A DNA stretch of 64,000 nucleotides from an uncultured Lentisphaerota bacterium. Lineage in GTDB: Bacteria > Verrucomicrobiota > Lentisphaeria > Oligosphaerales > CAITYL01. Shown in pieces: positions 26,961 to 36,401 of the stretch. Position 1 is the first letter of the stretch; every line of letters begins with the position of its first letter. The DNA lies in NCBI GenBank assembly GCA_903921725.1, contig CAIXRA010000027.1, positions 1 to 64,000 on the forward strand. The letters are read 5' to 3'. A program made the translations under genes and the position numbers. The notes beneath the pieces are model-generated. The model saw nothing but the letters and a program-made list of their open reading frames with translations, was not told the DNA's origin and did no database searches.

Positions 26961-27506
26961 ATGGAAGAGATGTCCGCACAGCACCCCATTCCGGAACAGC
27001 CCGTCCCGAAAACCTGCGGCCTGGCCGTCACCAGCCTGGTGCTCGGCATCCTCAGCTTTCTCTGCTTTTCCCTCCTGGCCTCCATTCCCGCCGTCATCAC
27101 GGGACACGTTGCGAAGACAAAGATCCGCCAGTCCGGCGGCACGCTGAAGGGCGACCAACTGGCGCTCTCCGGCCTGATCCTTGGCTACATCAACATCGGC
27201 CTGTGCTGTACCATGCTTCCGATTCTCATGGCCATTGCAATCCCCAGCTTCATGCAGGCACGCGAGACAAGCAGGAAAAACGCCTGCATCAACAACCTGC
27301 GGCTGATTGACGGCGCCAAGCAGCAGTGGGCGATGGACTACACCAAGAACGAAAATGAAACTCCCGCTTGGAACGACCTGATTCAGCCGGACAAGCTCCA
27401 AAGCAGTTACATGAAGGTGTCTCCCGCCTGCCGGGCCAACGGTATCTATACGGTCGGAAACATGGCCACCGACCCGACCTGCACGAACCCCAAGCACCAC
27501 ATGTGA
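26961..27506 (+). CDS. DUF4190-like membrane protein fused to a pseudopilin-like C-terminus
   Basis: 181 residues. Residues about 18-80 resemble DUF4190: [20 protein letters not shown], a GHVAKTKIR loop, and [15 protein letters not shown]. This runs into a second hydrophobic stretch and [34 protein letters not shown], which is the N-terminal helix pattern of type II secretion pseudopilins (the ARxxxRxxxCxxNLRxIxxAK form common in Verrucomicrobiota-related genomes). GGAGG lies nine bases before ATG 26961; an upstream in-frame ATG lacks such a site. The typical prepilin cleavage site is missing, so assembly into a pilus is doubtful. Confidence 0.8.
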   Translation: MEEMSAQHPIPEQPVPKTCGLAVTSLVLGILSFLCFSLLASIPAVITGHVAKTKIRQSGGTLKGDQLALSGLILGYINIGLCCTMLPILMAIAIPSFMQARETSRKNACINNLRLIDGAKQQWAMDYTKNENETPAWNDLIQPDKLQSSYMKVSPACRANGIYTVGNMATDPTCTNPKHHM

Positions 27507-27734
27507 CCACCCGGCAGGGCTGGATTGGATGCCCGGGTTACCAAGCCGGAATCCGCCGCCTTGTTGACGAAAAAGCATGCGTCGTGAAGGCAGGACAAGA
27601 AGGGAAACCCCACACACAGGCACGGCGGACCTCGCGAAGTGTCGTCCGCAATCCCCCGTACGGGCTGATTCCCAAACGGCGGCATCGGAGTGCGGCTTGA
27701 GATGTGGGACTTCTGCGGTGGCGGGAGCTTGTGC

Positions 27735-27770
27735 AAAAAAAACGGGCGGCCATCCGGCCGCCCGCTTTTC
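27735..27770. terminator. Bidirectional terminator between converging membrane protein genes
   Basis: CGGGCGGCC-ATCC-GGCCGCCCG is a perfect 9-bp stem. It is followed by CTTTTC on the plus strand and by TTTTTTTT on the minus strand. It lies 27 bases past the stop of the gene at 27791. The rest of 27507-27734 shows no gene or obvious repeat. Confidence 0.85.
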
Positions 27771-27790
27771 ATCGGTTTTCCCGCACCCTA

Positions 27791-28129
27791 TCAGGCTTCG
27801 GGATTGTACTGGGCGCTTCCAAATCCGAGCATCGGGATGAAGACGAACGGCAACAGGACGATGCCGACGGTAAACCCGCCGCCCTTGCCGAACTTCTTGC
27901 AGACCTCAATCCACAGGAGAATGGAAAAGATCAAGCCGACACAGGGGATGAACAGCATCAAGATCCACCACATGGGCTTGCGGGCGATCTGGATGAGGAC
28001 GATTGCGTTGTAGATGGGGATGATGGAGGCCCAGCCCGGCTGTCCGGCCTTGGTGAAAATCTTCCACAGGCCGGCAATCGCCAGCACAATCACCGCAAGA
28101 TAGACCAGAACCAAGATAATGGCGCCCAT
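27791..28129 (-). CDS. Small membrane protein (DUF5684-like)
   Basis: 112 residues with three helices: GAIILVLVYLAVIVLAIAGL, the KAGQPGWASIIPIYNAIVLI segment typical of a family of small signal-peptidase-adjacent membrane proteins, and MWWILMLFIPCVGLIFSIL. The PGWAAIIPIYN-type motif is the family mark. AAAGGAG lies eight bases before ATG 28129. Function unknown. Confidence 0.8.
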   Translation of the reverse strand: MGAIILVLVYLAVIVLAIAGLWKIFTKAGQPGWASIIPIYNAIVLIQIARKPMWWILMLFIPCVGLIFSILLWIEVCKKFGKGGGFTVGIVLLPFVFIPMLGFGSAQYNPEA

Positions 28130-28302
28130 GTTTTCGCTCCTTTGTACGGTCTGTTTTACGCTCGTCCGGCAAAACGCCAGCACTCATGACGGTTAAGATA
28201 TATCCGGCATCTGCTCTTTCAACAGGTGTAATGGCCGGTATGAATGAAAAAACGATTCGGCAGAGGGATTTTCATCCGGCCATTCATTTTCTGCAGGAAT
28301 CA

Positions 28303-30171
28303 TTACTCCGCGGCGGCCTTTGCGGCGGCGATGGCGGCGTTGGCGGCGGCCTTGTTCGCGTTGGAGGTGGCCCGGCGGCGGTCCCCTTCCTTGAGGATCT
28401 TCTTGCGCAGGCGCAGGAAGCTGGGCGTGACCTCGACGTACTCGTCCGGGGCGATGTATTCCAGCGCACGCTCCAGACTCATCTTGATGGCCGGCTCGAG
28501 CTGAATCGCCTTGCCCTCGCCCTGGCAGCGGACGTTGCTCAGGTGCTTGGCCTTGGTCGGGTTGACCATGATGTCGTCCGGCCGCGGGTTCTCGCCGATG
28601 ACCATCCCCTCGTACACTTCCTCGCCGGCGCCGACAAAGAGGCGGCCGCGCTCCTGGAGGAACGAGAGCGTGTAGTGCGTGGTGACGCCGTTGTCCATGG
28701 AAATCAGCGTGCTGCCAAGACGCGTGTTGAACTCGCCGACGTACGGCTCGTAGTCCTTGAACATGTGCGAGACGATGCCGCGGCCGCTGGTGATGCTCGC
28801 CAGATCCGCCTCCAGCCCGATCAACCCGCGGGTCGGACCGCCGAATTCCAGGCTGACCATCGTGCTGTGCTGGTGCTTCTGCATGTTCTGCATGACCGCC
28901 TTGCGGTTGGCCATATTTTGGATGATTGCGCCGACTGTCTCATCGGGCGCCTCAATCCAGACGTTCTCGAACGGCTCGCATTTCACGCCGTTGACGTTGC
29001 GGATGATCACGTTCGGGCGGGAGACGCACATCTCGAACCCCTCGCGCCGCATCTGCTCAACCAGTACGGCGACCTGCATGAGGCCGCGGACGCTGACGCG
29101 GTTGGCGCTGGCGGTCTCGGCATCCTCAAGCTTGATGGAGATATTGGTGCGCGCCTCCCGTTCCAGACGGTCGCGGAGGTTGCGGGAGGTGACGTACTTG
29201 CCGTCCTTGCCGACCAGCGGGCCGTCGTTGACGCAGATGTCCATCTGGATCGTCGGCGGGTCCAGCTCGATGAACGGGCACGGCTCCATCTCCTCCGTGG
29301 CGCAGATCGTCTCGCCGATCCCCACGTTGTTGAAGCCGGAAATGCCGACAATGTCGCCAGCCTCGCCGTCCACCGTCTCCGTCGTCTGGCCGATGGCGCC
29401 GAACTGGAAGACCTTGGTGACGGTGCTGCGCTCGCGTTTGCCGTCGGCGCTGACCCGGAACAGGGTGTCACCCATCTTCACGCGGCCGCTGATGATGCGC
29501 CCCAGCGCGATGCGCCCGAGGTAGTCGCTCCAGTCAATGTTGCTGACGTGCATCTTGAACGGTTCGTCCGCGTTGGCCTTGGGGGCCGGGATGTACCGCA
29601 CGATCTCCTCAAACAGAATCTGCATGTCGCCGGGGTTCTCGTCGCCGATGTGGCGGATGGCGTAGCCGTCGCGGCCGCTGGCGTAGATGAACGGCGCGTT
29701 GAACTGGTCGTCCGTGGCGTGCAGCTCCAGGAGCAGCTCCAGCATCAGGTCATGCGACTTGGCGGGATCCGCGTTCTCGCGGTCGATCTTGTTGACGACG
29801 ATGATCGGCTTGAGGTGGTGCTCGAGCGCCTTGCGCAGCACGAAGCGCGTCTGCGCCTGCGGGCCGTCGTAGGCGTCCACCAGCACCAGCACGCCGTCCA
29901 CCATCCCCATGATGCGCTCGACCTCGCCGCCAAAGTCCGCGTGTCCCGGAGTGTCCACAATGTTGATGATGTAGTCGCGCCAGTGGATCGTGGCGTTCTT
30001 CGCCTTGATCGTGATCCCCTTCTCTTTCTCGAGATCCATGTTGTCCATGACGCGCTCTTCCACGACCTGGTTCGCACGGAAGGCACCGCTGTCCTTGAGC
30101 ATCTTGTCCACGAGCGTGGTTTTGCCGTGGTCAACGTGGGCGATGATGGCGACATTGCGGATCTTCGACAT
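28303..30171 (-). CDS. typA: Ribosome-associated GTPase TypA/BipA
   Basis: 622 residues. TypA binds the 70S ribosome and supports assembly and stress adaptation. The GTPase has G1 [14 protein letters not shown] (near 11), switch [14 protein letters not shown] and G4 NKIDREN; the later EF-G-like domains contain GRGIVSHMF and the C-terminal TypA region [17 protein letters not shown] followed by [10 protein letters not shown]. The tail after about residue 585 is Ala/Lys-rich. Leftward and apparently monocistronic. Confidence 0.97.
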   Translation of the reverse strand: MSKIRNVAIIAHVDHGKTTLVDKMLKDSGAFRANQVVEERVMDNMDLEKEKGITIKAKNATIHWRDYIINIVDTPGHADFGGEVERIMGMVDGVLVLVDAYDGPQAQTRFVLRKALEHHLKPIIVVNKIDRENADPAKSHDLMLELLLELHATDDQFNAPFIYASGRDGYAIRHIGDENPGDMQILFEEIVRYIPAPKANADEPFKMHVSNIDWSDYLGRIALGRIISGRVKMGDTLFRVSADGKRERSTVTKVFQFGAIGQTTETVDGEAGDIVGISGFNNVGIGETICATEEMEPCPFIELDPPTIQMDICVNDGPLVGKDGKYVTSRNLRDRLEREARTNISIKLEDAETASANRVSVRGLMQVAVLVEQMRREGFEMCVSRPNVIIRNVNGVKCEPFENVWIEAPDETVGAIIQNMANRKAVMQNMQKHQHSTMVSLEFGGPTRGLIGLEADLASITSGRGIVSHMFKDYEPYVGEFNTRLGSTLISMDNGVTTHYTLSFLQERGRLFVGAGEEVYEGMVIGENPRPDDIMVNPTKAKHLSNVRCQGEGKAIQLEPAIKMSLERALEYIAPDEYVEVTPSFLRLRKKILKEGDRRRATSNANKAAANAAIAAAKAAAE

Positions 30172-30282
30172 GGTGGGGCACTCGATTCAAAGAAATGGGG
30201 TTGAAACAAAGGGGTGCAATGTAACCCGTTGTCAGCCATAAGCAACCGTTGTCCTGTGTGGACAGTAGCCGGTCAGTGATTC

Positions 30283-30296
30283 GGGGGGGGGGGGGG
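30283..30296. repeat. Run of 14 guanines upstream of the ABC-F gene
   Basis: An uninterrupted G14 tract lies in the 306-bp gap between typA and the ABC-F gene, about 180 bases before the ABC-F start. Such tracts often slip during replication and can vary promoter spacing, but whether a promoter spans this one is not clear. Apart from it, the gap (30172-30477) shows an AT-richer stretch near 30400-30425 that may hold a promoter. Confidence 0.9.
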
Positions 30297-30477
30297 AGGA
30301 CTGGCCGTAAGAAGCCGTGACATGACACCACGGCCCCGGGAACGGCACGACGCGCCGGAACACCCCCGGCATGAAGTGAGGGAACGCCGCTTCCCCTCCA
30401 ATATTTATGGGGTATGGTATGCCCCTGTCAAAATCCCGCCCCCACCCCAGGCATTCAGTCCCAACCCTTTCCCACGC

Positions 30478-32508
30478 ATGATTGACTTCCAAAATGTGAC
30501 CAAGCGCTTCGGCACCCAGACGGTGCTCGACGGCGTTTCCTTCCGCATCCACCCCGGCGAGCGCGTCGGCATCGTCGGCCCCAACGGCGCCGGCAAGTCC
30601 ACTCTCGCCGCGCTGCTCACCGGCGACATCTCCCCCGATGGCGGCGAGATTCAGGTCGCCAAGAAGCTGCGCATGGGCTTTCTTCGCCAGCAGCTCCGGC
30701 CGGACCAGGTCTCGGAATCGCTCCTGGAGTACGCCGAAAACGCCGTGCCGCGCCTGGCCGAAATCGAGCACGAAATCTCGGAGTTTGAGGCCGCGCTCGC
30801 CGCCGGCCACGCCCCGGCGGAGCCCGGCCACGCCGGCGACTGCTGCCTGGAGGCGGGCGCGGACACCGCGGAACCGGCGCGGACGCCACTCACGCAGGCC
30901 GAACGCGAGCGGGCGCTGAAGCGCCTCGGCGAACTCCAGACCGAGTTCGAGCACGAGGGCGGCTACGACCTCCGCCACCGCGCGCAGGCCATCCTCTGCG
31001 GCCTCGGCTTCTCGCCGGAGGTCTTCAAGAAACCGTTCCGCGCCTTCAGCGGCGGCTGGCAGATGCGCGCCGAACTCACCCGCGCCCTGCTGACGCGCCC
31101 GGACATCCTGATCCTCGACGAGCCGACGAACTACCTCGACGTCCCCGCCGTCGAATGGCTCCGCAGCTACCTCGAGGCGTTCACCGGCACGCTGCTGCTT
31201 ATCGCGCACGACCGCTACCTGCTCGATTCCCTCACCAAAGTCACGCTCGAGGTCGCCGGCGCCCGCGTCACCCGCTACCAGGGCAACTACGACTACTACA
31301 TCCGCGAACGCCGCCAGCGCCACGACAACCTCCTCGCCGCCAAGGAAAATCTGGACCGCAAGCGCGAGCAGCTCGAGCGGTTCGTGGACCGCTTCAAGGC
31401 TACTGCAAGCAAGGCGTCGCAGGCGCAGAGCAAGCAGAAGCAGCTCGACAAAATGGAGGAGATCACCCTCCCCGAGGAAATCATCCACCCGCCGCACATC
31501 CGCCTGCCGGAACCGCCCCACTGCGGCGCGGAGATCATCCGGGCAGAGAACGTCGGCGTCTCCTACGACGGCCACCGCTGGGTGCTGAAGGACGTGGATT
31601 TCCGCCTGGAACGCGGCGAGAAGGCCGCCCTCATCGGCATGAACGGCATGGGCAAGACCACGCTCCTGCGCGTGCTCGGCGGACACATGAACCCCACCGC
31701 CGGCAAGCGCGGCCTCGGACACCAGGTCCTCTGCGGCTATTTCTCGCAGGACTTCACCGAGACCATGGACGCCTCGCGCACCGTGTTCGGCACCGCGCGC
31801 CAGGCCGCGCCGGACATGCCGGAAAAACAGCTCCGCGCGACCCTCGGCAGCTTCCGCTTCTCCGGCGACGCCGTGGAGAAAACCGTCTCCGTGCTCTCCG
31901 GCGGCGAGAAATCGCGCCTCGCACTGCTGCGCCTGCTGGTGCGCCCCGCCAACTTCCTGATCCTCGACGAGCCGACCTCGCACCTGGACATCGCCTCCCG
32001 CGAAGTGCTGGAGCGCGCCCTGCGGGAGTACGCCGGCACGCTGCTCATCGTCAGCCACGACATCGAGTTCGTGCGCAAGACCGCCACCACCATCTTCTTC
32101 CTCGACGAGAAGGGGCTGACCCGCTACTACGGCGACTACGACTATTTCCGCGCCAAGCACGCCGCCGGACAGGCCGGCACGGACTCCCCGAAGGACGCGG
32201 GCGATGCGGAGCCGGCCCGGGCCGAGGTCCGCAAGGAACAGAAGCGCGAGGAGGCCCAGCGCCGCAACGAACTCTACAAGAAGCGCAAGCCGCTCGAGGA
32301 CGAAGTCGCCCGCTGCGAGAAACTCATCGCGACGCTGGAGGCCGAGCAGACCGACATCACGGAAAAACTGTACTGCTCGACCGAGGCCCTCGACTTCCCC
32401 GCCCTCAACCGCCGCCTCGCCGACATCCAGGCCCAGATCCAGACCACCACCGCGTCCTGGGAAAAATCCGCCATGGAACTCGAGAAGCTGCTCGGGGAAA
32501 ACGGCTGA
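30478..32508 (+). CDS. ABC-F family ATPase
   Basis: 676 residues with two ATPase cassettes: Walker A GPNGAGKST near 34, signature FSGGWQMR and LILDEPTNYLD in the first; GMNGMGKTT near 390, LSGGEKSR and LILDEPTSHLD in the second. Between them is the P-site tRNA-interaction linker (RERRQRHDNLLAAKENLDRK onwards). The C-terminus is a charged coiled coil. ABC-F proteins act on ribosomes in translation control or antibiotic protection; this one looks like the YheS/Uup-type housekeeping branch, but a subfamily cannot be fixed here. ATG 30478 directly begins the conserved MIDFQNVTKRFG. Confidence 0.93.
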   Translation: MIDFQNVTKRFGTQTVLDGVSFRIHPGERVGIVGPNGAGKSTLAALLTGDISPDGGEIQVAKKLRMGFLRQQLRPDQVSESLLEYAENAVPRLAEIEHEISEFEAALAAGHAPAEPGHAGDCCLEAGADTAEPARTPLTQAERERALKRLGELQTEFEHEGGYDLRHRAQAILCGLGFSPEVFKKPFRAFSGGWQMRAELTRALLTRPDILILDEPTNYLDVPAVEWLRSYLEAFTGTLLLIAHDRYLLDSLTKVTLEVAGARVTRYQGNYDYYIRERRQRHDNLLAAKENLDRKREQLERFVDRFKATASKASQAQSKQKQLDKMEEITLPEEIIHPPHIRLPEPPHCGAEIIRAENVGVSYDGHRWVLKDVDFRLERGEKAALIGMNGMGKTTLLRVLGGHMNPTAGKRGLGHQVLCGYFSQDFTETMDASRTVFGTARQAAPDMPEKQLRATLGSFRFSGDAVEKTVSVLSGGEKSRLALLRLLVRPANFLILDEPTSHLDIASREVLERALREYAGTLLIVSHDIEFVRKTATTIFFLDEKGLTRYYGDYDYFRAKHAAGQAGTDSPKDAGDAEPARAEVRKEQKREEAQRRNELYKKRKPLEDEVARCEKLIATLEAEQTDITEKLYCSTEALDFPALNRRLADIQAQIQTTTASWEKSAMELEKLLGENG

Positions 32509-32516
32509 ATGAATGG

Positions 32517-32627
32517 AACCGCCAAGGCACCAAGTGCGCCAAGGTCGGGCATTCATTTCCACAGTTGCTTATGAGGCGTAAACCCGGCTATGGTTTCCCC
32601 CTTGGCGCGCTTGGCGTCTTGGCGGTT
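32517..32627. repeat. CCGCCAAG foldback repeat between convergent genes
   Basis: AACCGCCAAGGCACCAAG at 32517-32534 continues to GCGCCAAG and is matched inversely at 32601-32627 with three differences over 27 bases. The element lies between the ends of two converging genes and could act as a bidirectional transcription barrier or as a repeat of the same class as 20010-20105. Confidence 0.85.
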
Positions 32628-32652
32628 GATCCTGTTGCGCCGCTCGCCCCTG

Positions 32653-33546
32653 CTACTCCGCCAGGTGCAGGTTGCCGAGGTGGACGTGGCGCAGGCCGGC
32701 GTCCAGCGCGAGGCGGCGGGCCAGTTCCAGCGTGGTGCGCGGCGTGACCGGACGGTCCATGAGCTTCCAGCAGGGGAAGAACGCGCTGAAATGCAGCGGT
32801 GTCTCCGGCCCCAGTTCGGCGCAGACCCATTTGGCGAGCGCCGCAAGCTGCTCCGGGCTGTCGTTCTCCTGCGGGATGACGAGGTTCGTGACCTCGAGCC
32901 ATACGCCGAGCTTCCGCAGCAGTTTCAGCGTGTCGAGCACCGGCTGGAGCGTGCCGCCGCAGAGCCGCCGGTAGAAGCCGTCGTCGAACGCCTTCAGATC
33001 CACGTTGGCGGCGTCGATGAAGCGGTACAGCTCCTCCGCGGGGCCGGGCTGGATGTAGCCGTTGGTGACGCTCACCGTCTTCAGTCCGCGCGCCCGCGCC
33101 GCCTTTGCGATCTCCAGCCCGTATTCCGCCCAGACCGTCGGCTCGTTGTAGGTGAGGGCGACCGATTTGCATCCATGGCGGAGCGCCTCCTCCGCGACCT
33201 CGGCAGCGGGAAACTCAGGGATGTCGTTGGTCACCACCGGCCGGGTCATGGAAAGTTCGTGGTTCTGGCAGAACGCGCAGCGCAGGTTGCAGCCGAAGGT
33301 GCCCAGCGAGAAGGTGCGCGTGCCGGGCAGGAAGTGGTAGAGCGGTTTCTTCTCAATCGGGTCCACATGCACGGCGGCGGGGCGGTTCTGTACGAGCGAA
33401 ACCAGCTCGCCGCCGCGGTTCATGCGGACGCCGCAGCGGCCGGCGTGCCCCGGCTCGATGCGGCAGGCGTGCGGACAGAGGCCGCAGAGCACCGCCTCGC
33501 CGTCCGCCCGCCACCACCGGGCACGAATTCCGCAAACCTCATCCAC
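32653..33546 (-). CDS. amrS: AmmeMemoRadiSam-system radical SAM enzyme (AmrS-like)
   Basis: About 298 residues. The N-terminal cysteine-rich segment CGLCPHACRIEPGHAGRCGVR is typical of AmrS-like proteins, followed by the radical SAM cluster GCNLRCAFCQNHELS, ALTYNEPTVWAEY, DLKAFDDGFYRRL and HFSAFFPCWKLMD. The related Memo and AMMECR1 partners are not in the window, so the substrate is unknown. GTG 33546 has GGAAAGGGG in front and gives a normal-length N-terminus; ATG 33579 is in frame but lacks such a site. Confidence 0.9.
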   Translation of the reverse strand: MDEVCGIRARWWRADGEAVLCGLCPHACRIEPGHAGRCGVRMNRGGELVSLVQNRPAAVHVDPIEKKPLYHFLPGTRTFSLGTFGCNLRCAFCQNHELSMTRPVVTNDIPEFPAAEVAEEALRHGCKSVALTYNEPTVWAEYGLEIAKAARARGLKTVSVTNGYIQPGPAEELYRFIDAANVDLKAFDDGFYRRLCGGTLQPVLDTLKLLRKLGVWLEVTNLVIPQENDSPEQLAALAKWVCAELGPETPLHFSAFFPCWKLMDRPVTPRTTLELARRLALDAGLRHVHLGNLHLAE

Positions 33547-33614
33547 ATGGCACCCCTTTCCGCTCCCTGACGGCAACATATTCACGCGGAGGACGAAAGA
33601 CAAACCTGCGTCTC

Positions 33615-33642
33615 TTGCACAACGCTTTTCGTTGTCTACATT
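33615..33642 (+). promoter_or_regulatory. Predicted promoter of the PTS EIIA gene
   Basis: TTGCAC and TACATT are spaced by 16 bases, about 45 bases before the preferred start. The same -10 sequence and spacing occur ahead of the second MTHFR gene (58215-58242). Confidence 0.5.
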
Positions 33643-33686
33643 AGGCAGTGGGAAAAATGAAGCGCACCCACCGTACGGACACACCC

Positions 33687-34139
33687 ATGAAAATATCCGA
33701 CATCCTCACCGAGCGCCTGGTCAAGACCGGCCTGGAGTCCACGGACAAGGACGGACTTTTTCGGGAGATGATCCAGCTATTCGTCGATCAGGGGCTCCTG
33801 AACTCCGGCGAAGAGGCGCTCGCCGCGCTACGCGACCGCGAGTCCAAGATGACCACCGGCATCGCCAACGGCCTGGCCCTCCCGCACGGCAAGCTCCGCG
33901 GCGCGAAAGGGCTGATGATGGCCCTCGGCGTCTCCCAGGCCGGCATCGAGTACGAATCGCTCGACGGCGAACCCGTGCATGTGGTGATCATGGTCCTCGC
34001 CGAGGCCGGAAGCCCCGGGCCGCACATCGAGGCCTTGGCGGAGATCAGCCGGCTCTTTGCGCTCCCGCGTTTCATGAACCGGATCCGCGAAGCGCAGTCC
34101 ACAAAGGAAGTCCTGGATCTGATCCGCCGCGAGGAATGA
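33687..34139 (+). CDS. PTS EIIA-like (PtsN/fructose-type) domain protein
   Basis: 150 residues forming one EIIA type-2 domain: MKISDILTERLV, ESTDKDGLFREMIQL, then the phosphorylatable histidine in GIANGLALPHGKL near residue 70, and VHVVIMVLAEAGSPGPHIEAL. Stand-alone EIIA proteins of this type usually regulate nitrogen, potassium or stress responses through phosphorylation rather than move sugars. No EI, HPr or permease is nearby. ATG 33687 starts the conserved domain; upstream in-frame starts would add 10-13 residues. Confidence 0.9.
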   Translation: MKISDILTERLVKTGLESTDKDGLFREMIQLFVDQGLLNSGEEALAALRDRESKMTTGIANGLALPHGKLRGAKGLMMALGVSQAGIEYESLDGEPVHVVIMVLAEAGSPGPHIEALAEISRLFALPRFMNRIREAQSTKEVLDLIRREE

Positions 34140-34253
34140 CGGCATCCCTCCCCTGCCGGACGGGTTCGCATTTTTCGAGCATGTTGCGGATATTTTTCCT
34201 TGCGGCTTGACGCGGCGCGGCTACTTTCTCCTAATAAAACAGAGGGGGATTCC

Positions 34254-36293
34254 ATGCAGTTCAAGCCGTCCGCCGCCATTCTCGCCGCCACCGTGTTCCT
34301 TGCCGCAACGGCCGCCGTCATGGGCGCCGCGCCGGAAGACCGGCCGCTGGATGCCTGGAAGTTCCAGCGGGGCGCGCCGGGTTCGGATGCGCCGTGGACC
34401 GAGGTGCGGATTCCGCATACATGGAATGCGGCCGACTCGGTGAAGGGCAACTACCGCCGCGGCCCCGGAACCTACACGCTGGATCTCGGGCCCGGCAGCG
34501 CCTTCGCCGGCCGGCGCGTGTTCGTCCGCTTCGATGCCGTCTCCTCGGTGGCGGAACTGCTGCTCGACGGCGTGAAGATCGGCGAACACCGCGGCGGCTT
34601 CACCGCGTTCGGATTCGAGCTGACGGGGCGCCTGTCGGCCGCCGGCCCGAACCGCCTCGAACTCCGGGCGAACAACGCGCGGCGCGGCGATGTCATGCCG
34701 CTCAGCGGCGATTTTTCGGTCTGCGGTGGCATGTACCGGCCCGCGGCCCTGCTCGTGCGCGACGCCGTCTGCCTGAACCCGGTGGTCGACGGCACCCGCG
34801 GCGTCACCCTCCGCTACGGTTCCGCCAGCCGGGATCGCGCCTCCGTGACGGTCAACGCGCAGGTCGCCAACGGCGGCCCCGCGCCGGTGCCGGTGAAGCT
34901 CCGCTGCACGCTCCGCGACCGCGCCGGGACGAAGGCCGCCGAGGCCGCCGTCGAGGCCACGGCCGAGCCCGGCGACCATGCGCTTTCCGCAACGGTCGCG
35001 CTCGCCCGCCCGCATTTGTGGAACGGCGTGAACGACCCGTACCTTTACACGCTCGAGGTCGCCGTCGAGGCGGGCGGGAAGATTGTGGATTCCCTGAGCA
35101 TGCCGGCGGGGTTCCGCGACATCAAGATTGACCCCGCCAAGGGCTTTTTCCTGAACAGCGAGCCGTACCGCCTGCACGGCGTCTGCCGGCACCAGGACCG
35201 CGAGGGCAAGGGCTGGGCGCTCAGCGCCGCGGACCAGGCCGAGGACGCCCGCATCATCGCCGAGATGGGCGCCAACGCCGTCCGGCTCGCGCACTACCCG
35301 CACTCGCAGGCGTTCCTCGACGAGTGCGACCGCCTCGGCCTGCTCGTCTGGGCCGAACTGCCCCTCGTGAACACCGTCGGCCACCCCGCCGCCCACCCCG
35401 ATTTCCTGGCGAACGGCTGCACGGAGCTCCGCGAACTCATCCGCCAGCAGGGGCGCCACCCCTCCATCTTCTGCTGGAGCCTGTACAACGAACTCGGCAA
35501 CGGCAAGACCGCCGACCCCGCGGAGATCGTCCGCGAACTCAACCGCGTCGCCCACGAGGAAGACCCGACCCGGCCGACCGTCGCCGCCGCCTGCGTCACC
35601 AACAAGCCGCTCTGCAACATCACCGACATCATGGCGTTCAACTCCTATCCCGGCTGGTACGGCGGCATGCCCGACGGCATGGAGGGCGCCATCCGCCGGT
35701 TCGTCAAGACCGCGCCGGAGAAGGCCTGGGGCGTGAGCGAATACGGCGCCGGCGCCTCCATCCTGCACCACGAGCGCGACGTCGCCAAGCCGCCCAAGAC
35801 GACCGGCAAATGGCATCCCGAGGAATGGCAGTGCCGCGTCCACGAGCAGGTCTTTGCTGTCCTTGAACGGCACCCCGAAATATGGGGCACCTTCCTGTGG
35901 AACATGTTCGACTTCGCCAGCGCCGGCCGCAACGAGGGCGACCGCCCCGGCGTCAACGACAAGGGAATGGTCACCTTCGACCGCAAGACGCGCAAGGACA
36001 CCTTCTACTTCTACCAGGCCAACTGGTCGTCCGCGCCCGTGCTCCACATCCTTTCCCGCCGCGACACGCCGGTCAAGGCCGAAAGCGTCGTCGTCCGCCT
36101 CTATTCCAACCTGAAAAACCCGCGCGTCACCCTCAACGGCCAGGACGCCGGGCCGCTGGAGCGCTTCGCCTCCGCCGCCTTTGCCTCCAAGCCGCTGCCG
36201 CTCAAGCCCGGCGCCAACCGCGTCGAGGCCTCCGGCACCGCGCCCGACGGCAGCACCGTCCGCGACGCCTGCGTCTGGGAAAGGAAGCCGTGA
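34254..36293 (+). CDS. Secreted glycoside hydrolase family 2 (beta-galactosidase-like)
   Basis: 679 residues with a signal peptide (ILAATVFLAATAAVMG, cleavage near residue 25). Then come the family sugar-binding domain (VRIPHTWNAAD, RVFVRFDAVSSVAELLLDG), an immunoglobulin-like domain, and the barrel from about 290 (LHGVCRHQDREGKGWALSAA, ANAVRLAHYPHSQAFLDECD). Acid/base Glu is in SLYNELGNG (near 413) and the nucleophile in WGVSEYGAG (near 498). It would remove beta-linked galactosyl or similar groups from host or plant glycans outside the cytoplasm. GAGGGGGAT lies before ATG 34254. No polysaccharide-utilisation partners are adjacent. Confidence 0.9.
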   Translation: MQFKPSAAILAATVFLAATAAVMGAAPEDRPLDAWKFQRGAPGSDAPWTEVRIPHTWNAADSVKGNYRRGPGTYTLDLGPGSAFAGRRVFVRFDAVSSVAELLLDGVKIGEHRGGFTAFGFELTGRLSAAGPNRLELRANNARRGDVMPLSGDFSVCGGMYRPAALLVRDAVCLNPVVDGTRGVTLRYGSASRDRASVTVNAQVANGGPAPVPVKLRCTLRDRAGTKAAEAAVEATAEPGDHALSATVALARPHLWNGVNDPYLYTLEVAVEAGGKIVDSLSMPAGFRDIKIDPAKGFFLNSEPYRLHGVCRHQDREGKGWALSAADQAEDARIIAEMGANAVRLAHYPHSQAFLDECDRLGLLVWAELPLVNTVGHPAAHPDFLANGCTELRELIRQQGRHPSIFCWSLYNELGNGKTADPAEIVRELNRVAHEEDPTRPTVAAACVTNKPLCNITDIMAFNSYPGWYGGMPDGMEGAIRRFVKTAPEKAWGVSEYGAGASILHHERDVAKPPKTTGKWHPEEWQCRVHEQVFAVLERHPEIWGTFLWNMFDFASAGRNEGDRPGVNDKGMVTFDRKTRKDTFYFYQANWSSAPVLHILSRRDTPVKAESVVVRLYSNLKNPRVTLNGQDAGPLERFASAAFASKPLPLKPGANRVEASGTAPDGSTVRDACVWERKP

Positions 36294-36401
36294 CCCGGCG
36301 CCGTGCGCCGCCGGTCCTCCGCCTTTTGGGTTTCCGGTGTTATGCTATGCTGTGGAGTGCGCGCCGGTGCGGATGGCCGTCCTCCCCCGGGGTACTGTTC
36401 C

